A DNA stretch of 40,012 bases from Verrucomicrobiota bacterium (GTDB lineage Bacteria > Verrucomicrobiota > Verrucomicrobiia > Limisphaerales > SIBE01): positions 1 to 40,012 of the forward strand of contig JAIPJX010000030.1 of the NCBI GenBank assembly GCA_021733945.1. The letters run 5' to 3'. Positions within the stretch are counted from its first letter, which is position 1. Every line of letters begins with the position of its first letter. Shown one piece after another: positions 7,569 to 17,317 of this stretch. The notes below the pieces were generated by a model. It had not been told where the DNA came from and made no database searches. It saw only the letters and a program-made list of their open reading frames with translations. A program made the translations under genes and the position numbers.

Positions 7569-10500
7569 TCAGCGGGGATCCGGCAATGGAGTGAGCACCG
7601 TCGGCGGGGGAGCCGGAGAGAGCACCTCCTTGATGGTTTTAATTGGCTGAAAAGGCAGGAGCAGAACTTGCGGAACGAAATGGGGCATGCTGCGGGGATC
7701 GTTCAGAGTTCCAGTCACACGAAATTCAAAAGCCTTGGTGAGCGGCCAAAACGCCATGGTCACCATCCGCCCCACCGCCCAGACATCGCGGAGAATTTCC
7801 GCTTTCATCTCGGCCTCCACAACTCCATCGAAGTCAACCTGCCCCGTATACCGCAGCCGGACTGCGGGAGAACGCACGGCAAGATCGCTGGTGCGGATGA
7901 TGCTGTCGGTGATCCTGAACGTGGCCGTCGCAGCACTGGCCCGACTGCTGCCCAGTCCGGGTACGACCTTGTTCAGGAAGGGCGAGAACACTCCAACAAT
8001 CGGGATGTCCCAAAGCGCGCCGTCCCGGATGGTGCCGTCGCCGAACCCATTCCAACTCCCCCAATCATCCGAGTTCGCCGAGGTGATGGCGAGTTTCCCA
8101 TTTAACACACCCTCCAGGGGGCTGTTTGTGAGCATCAGATCCGTCATGAGCCGATGAAAATCCACGTCGGCAAAACGTCCCAGGAACTCGAAATTGGCGC
8201 CATCCCGGACCGAGAAGTCGAAACTGCCGCGCCAATCCAGGTTCCCCCCGTAAAACGAGGCCACCATGTTGGTGATCGAGAGCGATTTCGCCTTCCACCT
8301 CAGTTCCGCCGAGACATCCTCGAAATTCAGACGCCAGTAGTTGAACGCCCGGCCGCTGACCTTGAATTCGGCGTCCGCCACCCGTTCATCGCCCGCAGGG
8401 AACCGACCATTGGCGATGACCTTCGGCGGTGCCGCGAACTGGTAGGGCTCCAGTTGCTTTTGAACGCTTGGCCCGATCCAATGGGCAAGCACCTCCTTGT
8501 CCAGCGTGCTGATTCCGTTCGTGACATCAATCGTGCGCGCTTTCGGATCAAACACCACGAGATCCGCTGAGAACCGTTCATCGCCCCGTGCGGCAGCCAC
8601 CTCCACCGCACGGATCACCGATCCGTCAAACGACACCAACGCGGAAACCGAATCGCAATTGGCATCGCGAAACAGAAACTTCTCCGCGGAAACGCGTACT
8701 TCAGCCCGAAGCTCCTTCAGATCAGGTCCGCGACCGTGCACCTCTCCAACAAGCAGGATCGGCCGACTGAACTGAAAAATCGCCAACGCATCCTTTCCCG
8801 CTTCCCCAAGCGCCGGAGTCAACGATTCAGGATCGAACCTGCCATCGACGGAAACCGAGAAATCGCCCGTCTGGAGATTGATGCTTCCGTCGAACCGCGA
8901 TCCGCTGACGCCCTGGGAAATCGCCAGATTCGGAAGCCGCAAAACGCCCTCCTCGTAGAGAACCTCGGAATTGCACTCCGCAAATGCAACACCCCCAAAC
9001 GAACCCGCGCCAATGGCAAACCGCCCCCGCAGACTGAGGGAACGCAGCAACTCAGCTCCGGCACTGTCCCCAGGCTCGGCAGGCAGCGTGAACCTGGCCG
9101 TGACGCCAAGACTCGGAGGAGTCTCCGTGGTGAAACGATCCAGCCAATCGCGCGTTTCAGGAGGCATCCAGACCAGGGCACGGTTCAACGCAACACCCGA
9201 TTCGATCTCCACCTCCACCTGCCGGGTTTCCGGATCCAAACGCCCTTCGACCCTGAGAGCCGCTCCGGAATCCTCCCGATAGGTGAGGCCACAGTTCAGA
9301 CCGGCCGTTCCCCAGGCACCGGAACATTCGATCGCGCCCAGCGACAGGACCGGCGTTGCCACTGTTTCGAATGCCCCCGTCCAGTCGAATCCCAGATGAC
9401 GGAAAAAGGAATCCCCGGAAAGATCACTGATCCCGGCTGACTCATCGATCACAGGCCATTGGACCTTTCCCCTCAGGGCGAGCGCCCCGGACCTCACCAT
9501 GCCCGCTCGCATCTCGAGGATTCTCAGTCGCCAATCGCCGCTCACAGCCGGAGGGTTCGATCTCGAATGGAACACCTCCGCGTCAAATGCCACCTGCGAG
9601 CCTTCCGCCTGGATTCCATCGCTCCCTTTTACCGATTGAACACCCAGATTCAGGTGGGTGACCGCCCGGAACAATTCATTGCTGGAACGGGAGGTGGTCC
9701 CCGAGAGTTTCACCCCAAGCAATCGAATCCCTCCGCCAAAAACCTCCTCCCCGTCCATCACCCAGTCGCAGCGGTTCAGAACGTTCGCAGCAACGTCCCA
9801 GGTCAAGTCGCCCCGCATGGCAACTCCGTCACACCGCGTCCCGCTCGCGACGGCATCCCGACACGCCAGATCGACCGTGAGGCGCGCCATGGCCACATTC
9901 GTGACTCCGGGCTGCAGGCGAACACCAACGGTCAAATCGCTCATCGCCCCCCACGTGCCGGCGGCTCTCGGAGAGGACAATTGAAGGCTCCCCTCTGTTT
10001 TCCCAAAATCGTGTGCATCCGCTGCAAATTGAATCGCCAATCGGGAGTCCTCCGAAAACCCGGCATGCTGAACCCACTCCACCCAGGCTCGTGCCTTGGA
10101 CCAAACGTCCGATCCCGCGGCTGCCTCCCCCCCCGTTCCACTCCATCCACTCAGAGCGTTCGCGTTTTCGATGGTTCCGGTAATGGATGTTGGAATTCCG
10201 AGCACCACGGCCCCAAACTCCTGCAGATCCCACCGGTTGCCCGGCAGGAACCGCACCCCGGCATGGATGTCACCCACTTCAATCGCGCGCTCATCATCCC
10301 CGGGAACAGCCACGCTCAACGCCCCACCCAGAATACCGAACGAAAGCGGTTCGGCGCGCAACCGAAGGAGCGACGCAAACGCAAGACGAAATTCGGCCTC
10401 ACGGACCGTGAATCGGGACAGATTCCCATTCCAGCGAAACTGCAAATCCTCCGTCACCCAGGTGCGAACACCGTTCAGTCGCACCCGGCCAAGTCTGACA

Positions 10501-10679
10501 TTCAGCCCCTGCCTTGCAAGGGCCAGTTCCAGACGGGACCGCAGCACTTCCGGGATCCCGATTTGATTGAGGTAAAGTGTGCCCCCGCACAAGAACATCA
10601 GCGCGAATAAAACAAACACCCGACACCATCGCACGGCGCGCCTGGCACGGGAAACCTTCATGGGGACACGAGGGTTCAT
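7569..10679 (-). CDS. AsmA-like envelope protein
   Basis: A 1036-residue protein with one N-terminal membrane helix (about residues 20-37, CRVFVLFALMFLCGGTLYL) and a long beta-rich extracytoplasmic body. The layout is that of AsmA/TamB-type envelope proteins, thought to bridge the periplasm for phospholipid transport or outer-membrane biogenesis. The AsmA_2-like region is near the C-terminus, where GDGTIRDGALWDIPIVG, the VRLRYTGQVDF strand and the FRVTGTLNDP ending are visible. Its ATG overlaps the stop of the preceding DUF4340 gene as ATGA, so translation is probably coupled; a second ATG six codons in (10661) is possible. As the last gene of the ABC operon it may act with that transporter at the envelope. 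The assignment rests on architecture and C-terminal motifs; the central half is divergent. Confidence 0.78.
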   Translation of the reverse strand: MNPRVPMKVSRARRAVRWCRVFVLFALMFLCGGTLYLNQIGIPEVLRSRLELALARQGLNVRLGRVRLNGVRTWVTEDLQFRWNGNLSRFTVREAEFRLAFASLLRLRAEPLSFGILGGALSVAVPGDDERAIEVGDIHAGVRFLPGNRWDLQEFGAVVLGIPTSITGTIENANALSGWSGTGGEAAAGSDVWSKARAWVEWVQHAGFSEDSRLAIQFAADAHDFGKTEGSLQLSSPRAAGTWGAMSDLTVGVRLQPGVTNVAMARLTVDLACRDAVASGTRCDGVAMRGDLTWDVAANVLNRCDWVMDGEEVFGGGIRLLGVKLSGTTSRSSNELFRAVTHLNLGVQSVKGSDGIQAEGSQVAFDAEVFHSRSNPPAVSGDWRLRILEMRAGMVRSGALALRGKVQWPVIDESAGISDLSGDSFFRHLGFDWTGAFETVATPVLSLGAIECSGAWGTAGLNCGLTYREDSGAALRVEGRLDPETRQVEVEIESGVALNRALVWMPPETRDWLDRFTTETPPSLGVTARFTLPAEPGDSAGAELLRSLSLRGRFAIGAGSFGGVAFAECNSEVLYEEGVLRLPNLAISQGVSGSRFDGSINLQTGDFSVSVDGRFDPESLTPALGEAGKDALAIFQFSRPILLVGEVHGRGPDLKELRAEVRVSAEKFLFRDANCDSVSALVSFDGSVIRAVEVAAARGDERFSADLVVFDPKARTIDVTNGISTLDKEVLAHWIGPSVQKQLEPYQFAAPPKVIANGRFPAGDERVADAEFKVSGRAFNYWRLNFEDVSAELRWKAKSLSITNMVASFYGGNLDWRGSFDFSVRDGANFEFLGRFADVDFHRLMTDLMLTNSPLEGVLNGKLAITSANSDDWGSWNGFGDGTIRDGALWDIPIVGVFSPFLNKVVPGLGSSRASAATATFRITDSIIRTSDLAVRSPAVRLRYTGQVDFDGVVEAEMKAEILRDVWAVGRMVTMAFWPLTKAFEFRVTGTLNDPRSMPHFVPQVLLLPFQPIKTIKEVLSPAPPPTVLTPLPDPR

Positions 10680-12475
10680 TCCGGTTTTACAGGCGGAAAG
10701 AAATCGCGTTTCAGGTAGGCCGCCAGCTCGTTTGGAAATACAAAAATCACCGGTTCCGCCTCCTCAAGGGTCACTGCCACATACGGTCCCCGCCCGGACT
10801 CTCTCCCGAACTCCAGCACCCGGGGAGTCTCCCCATTCTTAAACTCGATGATCATCCGTGCCGATGCCGCACCCAGCCCGTACGGAGCCAGACTTCCCCT
10901 GCCCTTGGCTTTCCAGGACACCGCACGGAGATCACCCACCCGGTGCATCACCTCTTCCATGCGGGCATTCAAAACGAGGTCTCCGGTCCAGACACCCTCT
11001 TCGGTGCGGTCCCAGACGTTGGTCGCACTTGCCTCTTCAACGATGCACCGCGCCACAGCCGCCGCGTCAAACCTCCATACCTGTTTGTCTCGAAGCTCGT
11101 ATGCAGCCCGGGGCAACTGCAGCGTGTCGCCGTATGGAACGGTGTAGACGGATGACTCTCCCTGGCACCTGGCAAATACCGTGTCCACGCGACCTCCGGC
11201 GATCTGGTTGCCGCTGAAATCAATCCGGGCGAGGAGCGTGTTGGTGGACACCTGGGAATCCTCCCTCGAAAAAAACGAATACCGGCGATCTGGCGTCTCC
11301 AACCCATAGGGTGCAAAATCATCCACGATATCCCTGGTGAATTCAACGATACGCAACCGGTTCACACTCTCGAACAAACTGCGAACCGCCTCCGGATCGG
11401 CTGCAGCCGCGAACGGCTCGACGATCCGCCAGGGTTTTCCGGGTTCCCGTTCCAACACAAACGGTTCGCGGGTCCGGACCTCGACCCGGTCGACTGCTGC
11501 CGGCGATACCGTGGCCAGGGAATGGTCGCGGTACGTCGTGTGAGGCCGACGCAGCATGTCGAGCAGCCCGGCCGACACAACCACGATGTTGGATCTGGAC
11601 TGAAGCTGCGCGAACACCTGGCCCGGTTGGTTGGTCGGACTCCCCCCAAATTGAATTCCGAAGACCGGCACCCCCGCACGGGACAAACCCAACGAACTGG
11701 ACGGAGCATCCAACCCGAAGGGTTCAAACGCAACGGCTGGATCATCCGTAACAAAACCCTCCACCCGTGCCGTGCGCAGCGTCTGAATCAGGGCGTTGAC
11801 AGCAAACAGGTCGGCACGGGCGGCAATCGGCCGTGTCATCTTCCAGAGCTGTGTTTCCGGATCCACGACGAGCTCCAGAGCGCCGATCGGATTCGTGATG
11901 GTGACCTGATCGAACTCCAGGGTGCCGGAATCAAGCAGGGCCGTACTCCGCCAGCTGGTTGCGGCAACCGGCAGAAAATCGAGGATCGCATCGTTGACCA
12001 CCTGAACTCCGGGCTCTCCACCGAGCCGTGAGTAAAGTTCCCCCTCCAACAAGGTTTCAGCGCCAATATCCAGTTGGATCGCACCTCCCGGAATCTCCAG
12101 GCTCACCGCCGCTGTGGGAGGCGCCAATCCGAAGGCGCCCAGACCATGCTCATCAGAATCATCCGAACCCAATGGCACCGAAGCCCGACGCTCCAGTTCC
12201 GAGACAACACCGAGGAACTGGCCAATGGCATTCTGACTTGCCGGGTAATCGGGCGAGGTTAATTTCCACAAGCCTTCCGATCGGACCGCACGAACCACGA
12301 AATTGCTGCCACGCACGCTGATCTCCGAAACCCCCGAGGCGTCCAAGCCGGGAAGCAGTTTTCCCATTGGAACCAAGGAGCCGGTCCGCACAAGCGGTGC
12401 CCGATCAGCAACGAAGACCAAACCCAGGAGTCCGATCGCCAGAGCCACCAGGAAAGTTGTACTGCGATTGTTCAT
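10676..12475 (-). CDS. DUF4340 domain protein of the Gld-type ABC operon
   Basis: A 599-residue protein with an N-terminal membrane anchor (TTFLVALAIGLLGLVFVADRA) and a long soluble domain. It contains repeated blocks in which WKLTSP, WKMTRP and WRIVEPF recur, as in DUF4340 proteins. These regularly follow GldA/GldF/GldG-type ABC genes and are thought to be extracytoplasmic partners of that transporter; the substrate is unknown. The frame extends upstream to 12562, but the ATG at 12475 begins just before the membrane helix and lies 11 bp after the stop of the GldG-like gene. The 3' end overlaps the AsmA-like gene by ATGA. The ending DFFPPVKPE is proline-rich. Confidence 0.85.
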   Translation of the reverse strand: MNNRSTTFLVALAIGLLGLVFVADRAPLVRTGSLVPMGKLLPGLDASGVSEISVRGSNFVVRAVRSEGLWKLTSPDYPASQNAIGQFLGVVSELERRASVPLGSDDSDEHGLGAFGLAPPTAAVSLEIPGGAIQLDIGAETLLEGELYSRLGGEPGVQVVNDAILDFLPVAATSWRSTALLDSGTLEFDQVTITNPIGALELVVDPETQLWKMTRPIAARADLFAVNALIQTLRTARVEGFVTDDPAVAFEPFGLDAPSSSLGLSRAGVPVFGIQFGGSPTNQPGQVFAQLQSRSNIVVVSAGLLDMLRRPHTTYRDHSLATVSPAAVDRVEVRTREPFVLEREPGKPWRIVEPFAAAADPEAVRSLFESVNRLRIVEFTRDIVDDFAPYGLETPDRRYSFFSREDSQVSTNTLLARIDFSGNQIAGGRVDTVFARCQGESSVYTVPYGDTLQLPRAAYELRDKQVWRFDAAAVARCIVEEASATNVWDRTEEGVWTGDLVLNARMEEVMHRVGDLRAVSWKAKGRGSLAPYGLGAASARMIIEFKNGETPRVLEFGRESGRGPYVAVTLEEAEPVIFVFPNELAAYLKRDFFPPVKPE

Positions 12476-12486
12476 GGTGCAATTCT

Positions 12487-13953
12487 CTAAAAACGACGTC
12501 GGTACCAAATCCAGCCGCCGAACAGGAAGACGCTGCCGGGAATCACGCCCAGGAAGAGCCATCGCACCGATCGCATCTGCGCCTGGGTCAGGGTCAGCGT
12601 GAACTCGCGAATCGCCTGCGGCCCGATGCCGCCCAAAAGAAGATCCCGGTCGAGCAGCCAGTTCACCGACAGGCGCGCGAAATCCGAATTCGCCAGCTGA
12701 TCAATCAACTTGTTTCCCAGAAACAATGAATCCCCCACCACCACGATGCGGGTTCCAGGCAAACCGACGCCTGCCAACACACCACCCGGTCTCTCGATCG
12801 CCACCGCCGCCGGGAGACGGCCCTGCCGCTCGTGTTCCTTGCGCGGAGATACCGCGACACCCCCCTCGCCTGTGAACAAAAGTGGCGTCACCTTTGGCGG
12901 ATTTGTGTCGGCGGAACCAGCCGCAATCAATTCCATGGACCGGGGAGCGACCATGTACAGCCGCGATCGACGAAGGGGTTTTACAATGGGATGATCACTG
13001 AACTCTCCGAGAATCGACACGCCCGGTTCGTCTGAATCGTTCTGGGCGCGGTCCACCAGATAGTTTCGCCCCACACGCACGCCCCAGTTTTCGAGCATTG
13101 CTTCCAGTCCGGTCGGCGGGCGGAACAAACTGCTGAAGGTGAACTGGGCCAACATCCGTCCACCGCGGCTGAGGTAGTTCTGAATGATGGCCACCTCGGC
13201 CGATGACAAGGGCGACGTGGGGTTCGCCACCACGAGCAGGCGGCAATCTGCCGGGATTGTATTCGAGTCGAGCACGAGGGTCTTGACCTTGAGGTTCAAC
13301 TCCTCAAGGGAGTTTTTTAAATTCGAAAACCCCATTTGATCATCCGTGTCCTCGGGGTCCTGTTCACCATGACCCTGAAGACAGTAAACCGTCACAGGAT
13401 CCGCATCGATCAAGCCAAACAACGCCGATGCAAAAAGCTGTTCCCCTTTGAAGGCAATGCGACGAATGGTCCGCTGCGTCAACATTTGCGAATAATCGTA
13501 CTCCGACAGGTCGCGCGCGTAGACCACCCGGGTCCGGTCCTTCGAATGAAAAATCACCCGGTCGCCGGTGTCTGAAGGCAGCAGGTTCAGATCCGCGCGC
13601 ACCTTCTCAGCGCGAGCCGGGAACCGAATATAATCGACATACTCAACCTGCAACCAGGCCGAACGCCGGACCATCCGTTCCAGCAGGCGACTCACCGAGC
13701 TGAAGGTCGGACTCCGCCGATCGAACAACACGGTCACCTCCACCCGGTTTGTAACCGCCCCCAAAACCCGCAGCGTGAGCGGTGCCAGGCTCGGATCGGA
13801 TCCTCCGGCAACGTCCCAGGTCCGGTAGTGCCGGGCGGAGAGTATATTGACCGCCACGAGAACAACAACGGCGGCGAGGATGGATACGAGCACATTGGCT
13901 CCAATCCGCCAGCGTTGGGCGTTTGAAAAACTCAGTTGCGGTTCCTTGTTCAT
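12487..13953 (-). CDS. GldG-like ABC transporter auxiliary protein
   Basis: A 488-residue protein with one membrane helix near the N-terminus (IGANVLVSILAAVVVLVAVNIL), a large extracytoplasmic domain, and a second helix at the very C-terminus (WLFLGVIPGSVFLFGGWIWYRRRF). This matches the GldG/ABC_transp_aux family: conserved stretches include VEVTVLFDRRSP, VYCLQGHGE and LLVVANPTSPLS, then YLSRGGRML. In Bacteroidota, GldG works with GldA and GldF in a complex needed for gliding. In Verrucomicrobia the same cassette is common in non-gliding species and its cargo is unknown. The ATG lies 4 bp after the permease stop and the 3' end is 11 bp before the DUF4340 start, so it is the middle gene of a compact operon. 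Confidence 0.88.
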   Translation of the reverse strand: MNKEPQLSFSNAQRWRIGANVLVSILAAVVVLVAVNILSARHYRTWDVAGGSDPSLAPLTLRVLGAVTNRVEVTVLFDRRSPTFSSVSRLLERMVRRSAWLQVEYVDYIRFPARAEKVRADLNLLPSDTGDRVIFHSKDRTRVVYARDLSEYDYSQMLTQRTIRRIAFKGEQLFASALFGLIDADPVTVYCLQGHGEQDPEDTDDQMGFSNLKNSLEELNLKVKTLVLDSNTIPADCRLLVVANPTSPLSSAEVAIIQNYLSRGGRMLAQFTFSSLFRPPTGLEAMLENWGVRVGRNYLVDRAQNDSDEPGVSILGEFSDHPIVKPLRRSRLYMVAPRSMELIAAGSADTNPPKVTPLLFTGEGGVAVSPRKEHERQGRLPAAVAIERPGGVLAGVGLPGTRIVVVGDSLFLGNKLIDQLANSDFARLSVNWLLDRDLLLGGIGPQAIREFTLTLTQAQMRSVRWLFLGVIPGSVFLFGGWIWYRRRF

Positions 13954-13957
13954 TCGA

Positions 13958-14710
13958 TCATTTCCACCGTCTGAACTCCACGATCCGGGTCGTGAGAAAC
14001 AGGAAAAACACCGTCAAACTTGCATACAAAACCATCGGCCGGGTGTCCATCGCACCACGGGCAAAGGCCTCCATGTGCTCGGTCATCGAGACGTATTGCA
14101 GCAGGTCGCCCGTCCAGCCCTCCGCCGGTGTTTCCATCAGCGAGCGCAGACTCAGAAGGAACAGCCCCAACCCCAGGCCGTAGGTGACCACGGCGGCAAT
14201 CACCTGACTCCGAGCCAGCGCCGAGGCCAGGCATCCCATCGAGATAAAAACCGACCCTATCAGGAGCAATCCACCAAAGGTGCTGGCCAATGTCCGGATA
14301 TTCAGGATCGAAGCATCGTTTGAAAACTGCGATACCACCACCAGATAGAACGCCAACGGAAGCCACGCGATCAGGTACACCAACTGCGAACCTGTGAATT
14401 TGGCAAGCACCACCTGCCAGTCATTGACCGGCGAGGTCATCAACGCCTCATACGTGCCCGCCGACCGCTCGAACGCAAACGTGCGCATGGTCATGACCGG
14501 TGCCGTCAGCAGCAGGATCATCCAGAAATAGACGGTGACAAAAAACTGTTCGGTGATGGGCGCGTCGGTCGGTTCCACATTCAGTTTGCCGAGGATGTCG
14601 ACAAAGCTCAGGCCCACCAGGAACAGGACCATCGACACAAGCAGATAACCCGTGATCGAAACGAAATACGCGCCCAATTCGCGCCGCACCAGAACGAGGT
14701 AAGCTTGCAT
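13958..14710 (-). CDS. ABC-2 type permease (GldF-like)
   Basis: A 250-residue inner-membrane protein with six hydrophobic segments, the size of ABC-2 permeases of the GldF/NosY group. The first lines read RRELGAYFVSITGYLLVSM. The cytoplasmic loop MRTFAFERSAGTYEALMTSP is the typical coupling segment that contacts the ATPase. The start lies 1 bp from the stop of the ATPase gene and the end 4 bp before the GldG-like gene, so these three proteins are surely made together. The transported substrate cannot be told from sequence. Confidence 0.9.
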   Translation of the reverse strand: MQAYLVLVRRELGAYFVSITGYLLVSMVLFLVGLSFVDILGKLNVEPTDAPITEQFFVTVYFWMILLLTAPVMTMRTFAFERSAGTYEALMTSPVNDWQVVLAKFTGSQLVYLIAWLPLAFYLVVVSQFSNDASILNIRTLASTFGGLLLIGSVFISMGCLASALARSQVIAAVVTYGLGLGLFLLSLRSLMETPAEGWTGDLLQYVSMTEHMEAFARGAMDTRPMVLYASLTVFFLFLTTRIVEFRRWK

Positions 14711-14711
14711 G

Positions 14712-15680
14712 TTACGATTGATCCTGTGAATGATCCCGGATCACGCGCACAAACGCGTCCTCCAAAGTCTGCCGGACCTGCGTCAACTCCCGCAACACCC
14801 AGCCCCGTTCGCGAGCCATCTCAAACAGGACCGGACGCAAATCGAACCCGGGCCGCACCTTCAACACGCAGCCAAGGTATCCCTCGCCGACGGGCTTCAA
14901 ATCGAAATGCTCCAACCCTTCGATCGTCGCCAGGATTTCGCGAAGAGCGGACTCCGGTGCCGCCAGCTCCACGTGGATCTCCTTCCCTCCTCCCAGGCCA
15001 TCCAGAAGGTTCTGCTTCGTGCCGGACGCCAGGACCTTTCCCTGATTGAGAATGATCACATGGCTGCACGTGATTTCAACTTCCGAGAGAATATGGGTTG
15101 AAAGCAGCACGGTGTAATTGCACCCCAAACTCAGGATCAATTCCCGAACCGAGCGGATCTGGTTCGGGTCCAGCCCAATGGTCGGCTCATCCAAAAGGAT
15201 CAGCTCCGGCTTGGCCACCAACGCGTCCGCAAGACCAACACGCTGACGATAGCCCTTGGAAAGCTGGCCGATCACCCGGCGGTCAACGCCAATCAGGTCG
15301 CACTGATCCAGCACGGCAGCCACCCGATCCCGGATCTCGCGAGCCCCCATGCCTTTGAGTCGGGCTCGGAAGGTCAGGTAGTCTTTGACCCGCATGTCCA
15401 GATGCAGCGGATTGTTCTCCGGCATGTATCCGATTCGCTTCCGGACTTCCGCCGACTGATGAAAAACATCGAAGCCCGCCACCCGCACCGTGCCGTGGGT
15501 GCCGGGCATGTAACCGGAGAGAATCTTGAGAATCGTGCTCTTGCCGGCACCATTCGGTCCCAACAAACCAACGATCCCTCCCGCTGGAACCGTGAAAGAA
15601 ACATCCCCCACAGCCGGGCATCCGGGATACTCCTTGCGAAGTCCGATGACTTCGATCATGGGAATAACGTCGGCAGACAT
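14712..15680 (-). CDS. ABC transporter ATPase (GldA-like)
   Basis: A 322-residue ABC ATPase energising the adjacent permease. All motifs are present: Walker A GPNGAGKST, a Q-loop in IGYMPENNPLH, the signature LSKGYRQRVGLADAL, Walker B LILLDEPTIGLDP and the switch histidine in LLSTHIL. An extra C-terminal domain of about 100 residues, ending in LEDAFVRVI, is typical of DrrA/GldA-type ATPases. The start is uncertain. ATG at 15680 is listed; ATG at 15659 begins the conserved MIEVIGLRKEY directly; a TTG at 15707 sits against a GAGGGA. It is the first gene of the five-gene operon running down to 7569, 151 bp from the end of the protease gene upstream. Confidence 0.93.
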   Translation of the reverse strand: MSADVIPMIEVIGLRKEYPGCPAVGDVSFTVPAGGIVGLLGPNGAGKSTILKILSGYMPGTHGTVRVAGFDVFHQSAEVRKRIGYMPENNPLHLDMRVKDYLTFRARLKGMGAREIRDRVAAVLDQCDLIGVDRRVIGQLSKGYRQRVGLADALVAKPELILLDEPTIGLDPNQIRSVRELILSLGCNYTVLLSTHILSEVEITCSHVIILNQGKVLASGTKQNLLDGLGGGKEIHVELAAPESALREILATIEGLEHFDLKPVGEGYLGCVLKVRPGFDLRPVLFEMARERGWVLRELTQVRQTLEDAFVRVIRDHSQDQS

Positions 15681-15831
15681 CAATGCCCGGGTTGATGGCG
15701 GAGGCAATCCCTCGCGACAAGCGCACGGACGCCCCTGGAACCCAGCGTGCCCTGCAATTGAAAAATTCCTAACATCGTTGTATCGATCAGACGCGCAGCG
15801 CGCTCGGTTTGCTCAAAATTCGTCTGAGCCC

Positions 15832-17202
15832 TTATTGAACCACCACATCCCGGTCAATTGCCAACAACTGCAGGAACACCCCCCGGGTTCTTGGAACGAT
15901 CAGGCTAAGCCGGACACGATCTCCGCTCTTCTTGAGGTTCAGCAAACGGGCCGCCTCGAGCACACTGGTCACCGCCTGACCATCGACACCGCGCACCACC
16001 TGCCCCTCAGCGAGCCCGGCAGTGTCTGCCGCGCCACCCGGCTCGACACCGGTCACAACCAGTCCTGAGACCGTCTGGTTGCCAAGGCGGGCTGCGAACT
16101 GCGGGGTCACCGGACCAAGGCTCGCGCCGAGTTTGGAACGGATCAGACTGTCGTTGAAAAAGGCACTCTCGGGGATCAACCGTACGGTCAATGTTCGATC
16201 GACTCCCTTGCGCCGGACCTTCACCCGCACCTCACTCCGCTGGCCGGCGGCGATCAATTCGCGGTTGAATTGAAGGATATTGCCCGGAGTAACGTCGTTG
16301 ATCCCGGTAACGCGGTCACCCGGTTCCAGGTCGGCCAATTCAGCGGGGCTTTCTGGTTGCACCTCCAGGACGATCAGACCGCCATCGCGAACCTCAAACC
16401 GGGCACCGAACCAGAGTCCCTGAACCCGTTCGGGGGTGAACAACTCGTCAAGCGCCTCCAGGACACGCCGGATCGGAATGGCGAATCCGATTCCCTGGGC
16501 TTCGAGCACGACAGCGACGTTGAGACCAATCAATTCCCCACGGAGATTCACGAGCGGCCCTCCACTGTTGCCGGGGTTGATGGCCGCGTCGGTCTGAAGC
16601 CAGTCCTCAACAGCCAGGGATGAAGAGTCGTCCAGCGGTGGGCGCCGGGCCTTGGAACTGAGGATTCCACGGGCAACCGAACCACCCAACCCAAACGGAT
16701 TCCCCAAAGCCAGGACGGTTTCTCCCAACAGCAAATCATCAGCCGCCGCAAAACGAACCGCTTGAAATTTCTCCTTCTCGCCTGCGACCAGTTTCAGAAG
16801 CGCCACATCCGTCTTGGTGGTACCCACCAGAGCCTGGGCTTCGAACACCCGACCGTCGGCAAGGGTGACCGTGATCCGGGTGGCTCGACGCACCACATGG
16901 AGGTTCGTCAGAATGTAGCCGTCCTCGTCGATGATGACACCCGAACCAAGGCTCTGCTTTGTATTCCGCCCCCATTGCTTTCCGAAGAAGTCCCTGAACA
17001 TGTTTTGCAGCGGATCGTTCACCTGCACGAGGGTTTCCGTGCTGATGTTCACCACCGAGGGCATGATCGACTCAACCGCCCTCACCGTCGCATCCCGGCG
17101 CACGTCTCCGACCGCATCCGCAGCAAGTGTCAGATGGCCCGTCAGGAACAGCAGGCAGAGCAACACGCACAAGCGCCTCGGGACGCAATCCGCAGCACCC
17201 AT
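15832..17202 (-). CDS. DegP/HtrA-like serine protease with two PDZ domains
   Basis: An exported trypsin-like (S1C) protease of about 456 residues, probably periplasmic, with a quality-control role. A signal peptide (RRLCVLLCLLFLTGHLTLAA) precedes the catalytic domain. Counting from the ATG at 17202, the triad is H102 (TNLHVV), D132 (KTDVALLK) and S213 (NPGNSGGPL). Two PDZ domains follow: one around the EVQPESPAELADLEPGDRV stretch and one around GVEPGGAADTAGLAEGQVV. The frame is open upstream to 17376. ATG at 17244 would add 14 residues before the signal peptide, and neither start has a well-placed Shine-Dalgarno sequence. It is divergent from the DUF2851 gene and stands apart from the ABC operon downstream. 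Confidence 0.9.
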   Translation of the reverse strand: MGAADCVPRRLCVLLCLLFLTGHLTLAADAVGDVRRDATVRAVESIMPSVVNISTETLVQVNDPLQNMFRDFFGKQWGRNTKQSLGSGVIIDEDGYILTNLHVVRRATRITVTLADGRVFEAQALVGTTKTDVALLKLVAGEKEKFQAVRFAAADDLLLGETVLALGNPFGLGGSVARGILSSKARRPPLDDSSSLAVEDWLQTDAAINPGNSGGPLVNLRGELIGLNVAVVLEAQGIGFAIPIRRVLEALDELFTPERVQGLWFGARFEVRDGGLIVLEVQPESPAELADLEPGDRVTGINDVTPGNILQFNRELIAAGQRSEVRVKVRRKGVDRTLTVRLIPESAFFNDSLIRSKLGASLGPVTPQFAARLGNQTVSGLVVTGVEPGGAADTAGLAEGQVVRGVDGQAVTSVLEAARLLNLKKSGDRVRLSLIVPRTRGVFLQLLAIDRDVVVQ

Positions 17203-17317
17203 CCCCCCGATCTGAATCCTAAAATCTCCAAAGTGAATTCTCATATCAACCAACAAACCAACAGCGCAATCATCCAGCCCTGCGGACTCCGCCGCAAGCC
17301 AGCACTCCAAGAAAGTC

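Noticed and set aside
9459..10610. A long plus-strand frame antisense to the AsmA-like gene, and similar ones at 36157-37815 (SulP/dabA) and 33568-34182
   Set aside because: No membrane or family features, proline/arginine-rich, no ribosome-binding site; mirror frames of real coding sequence.
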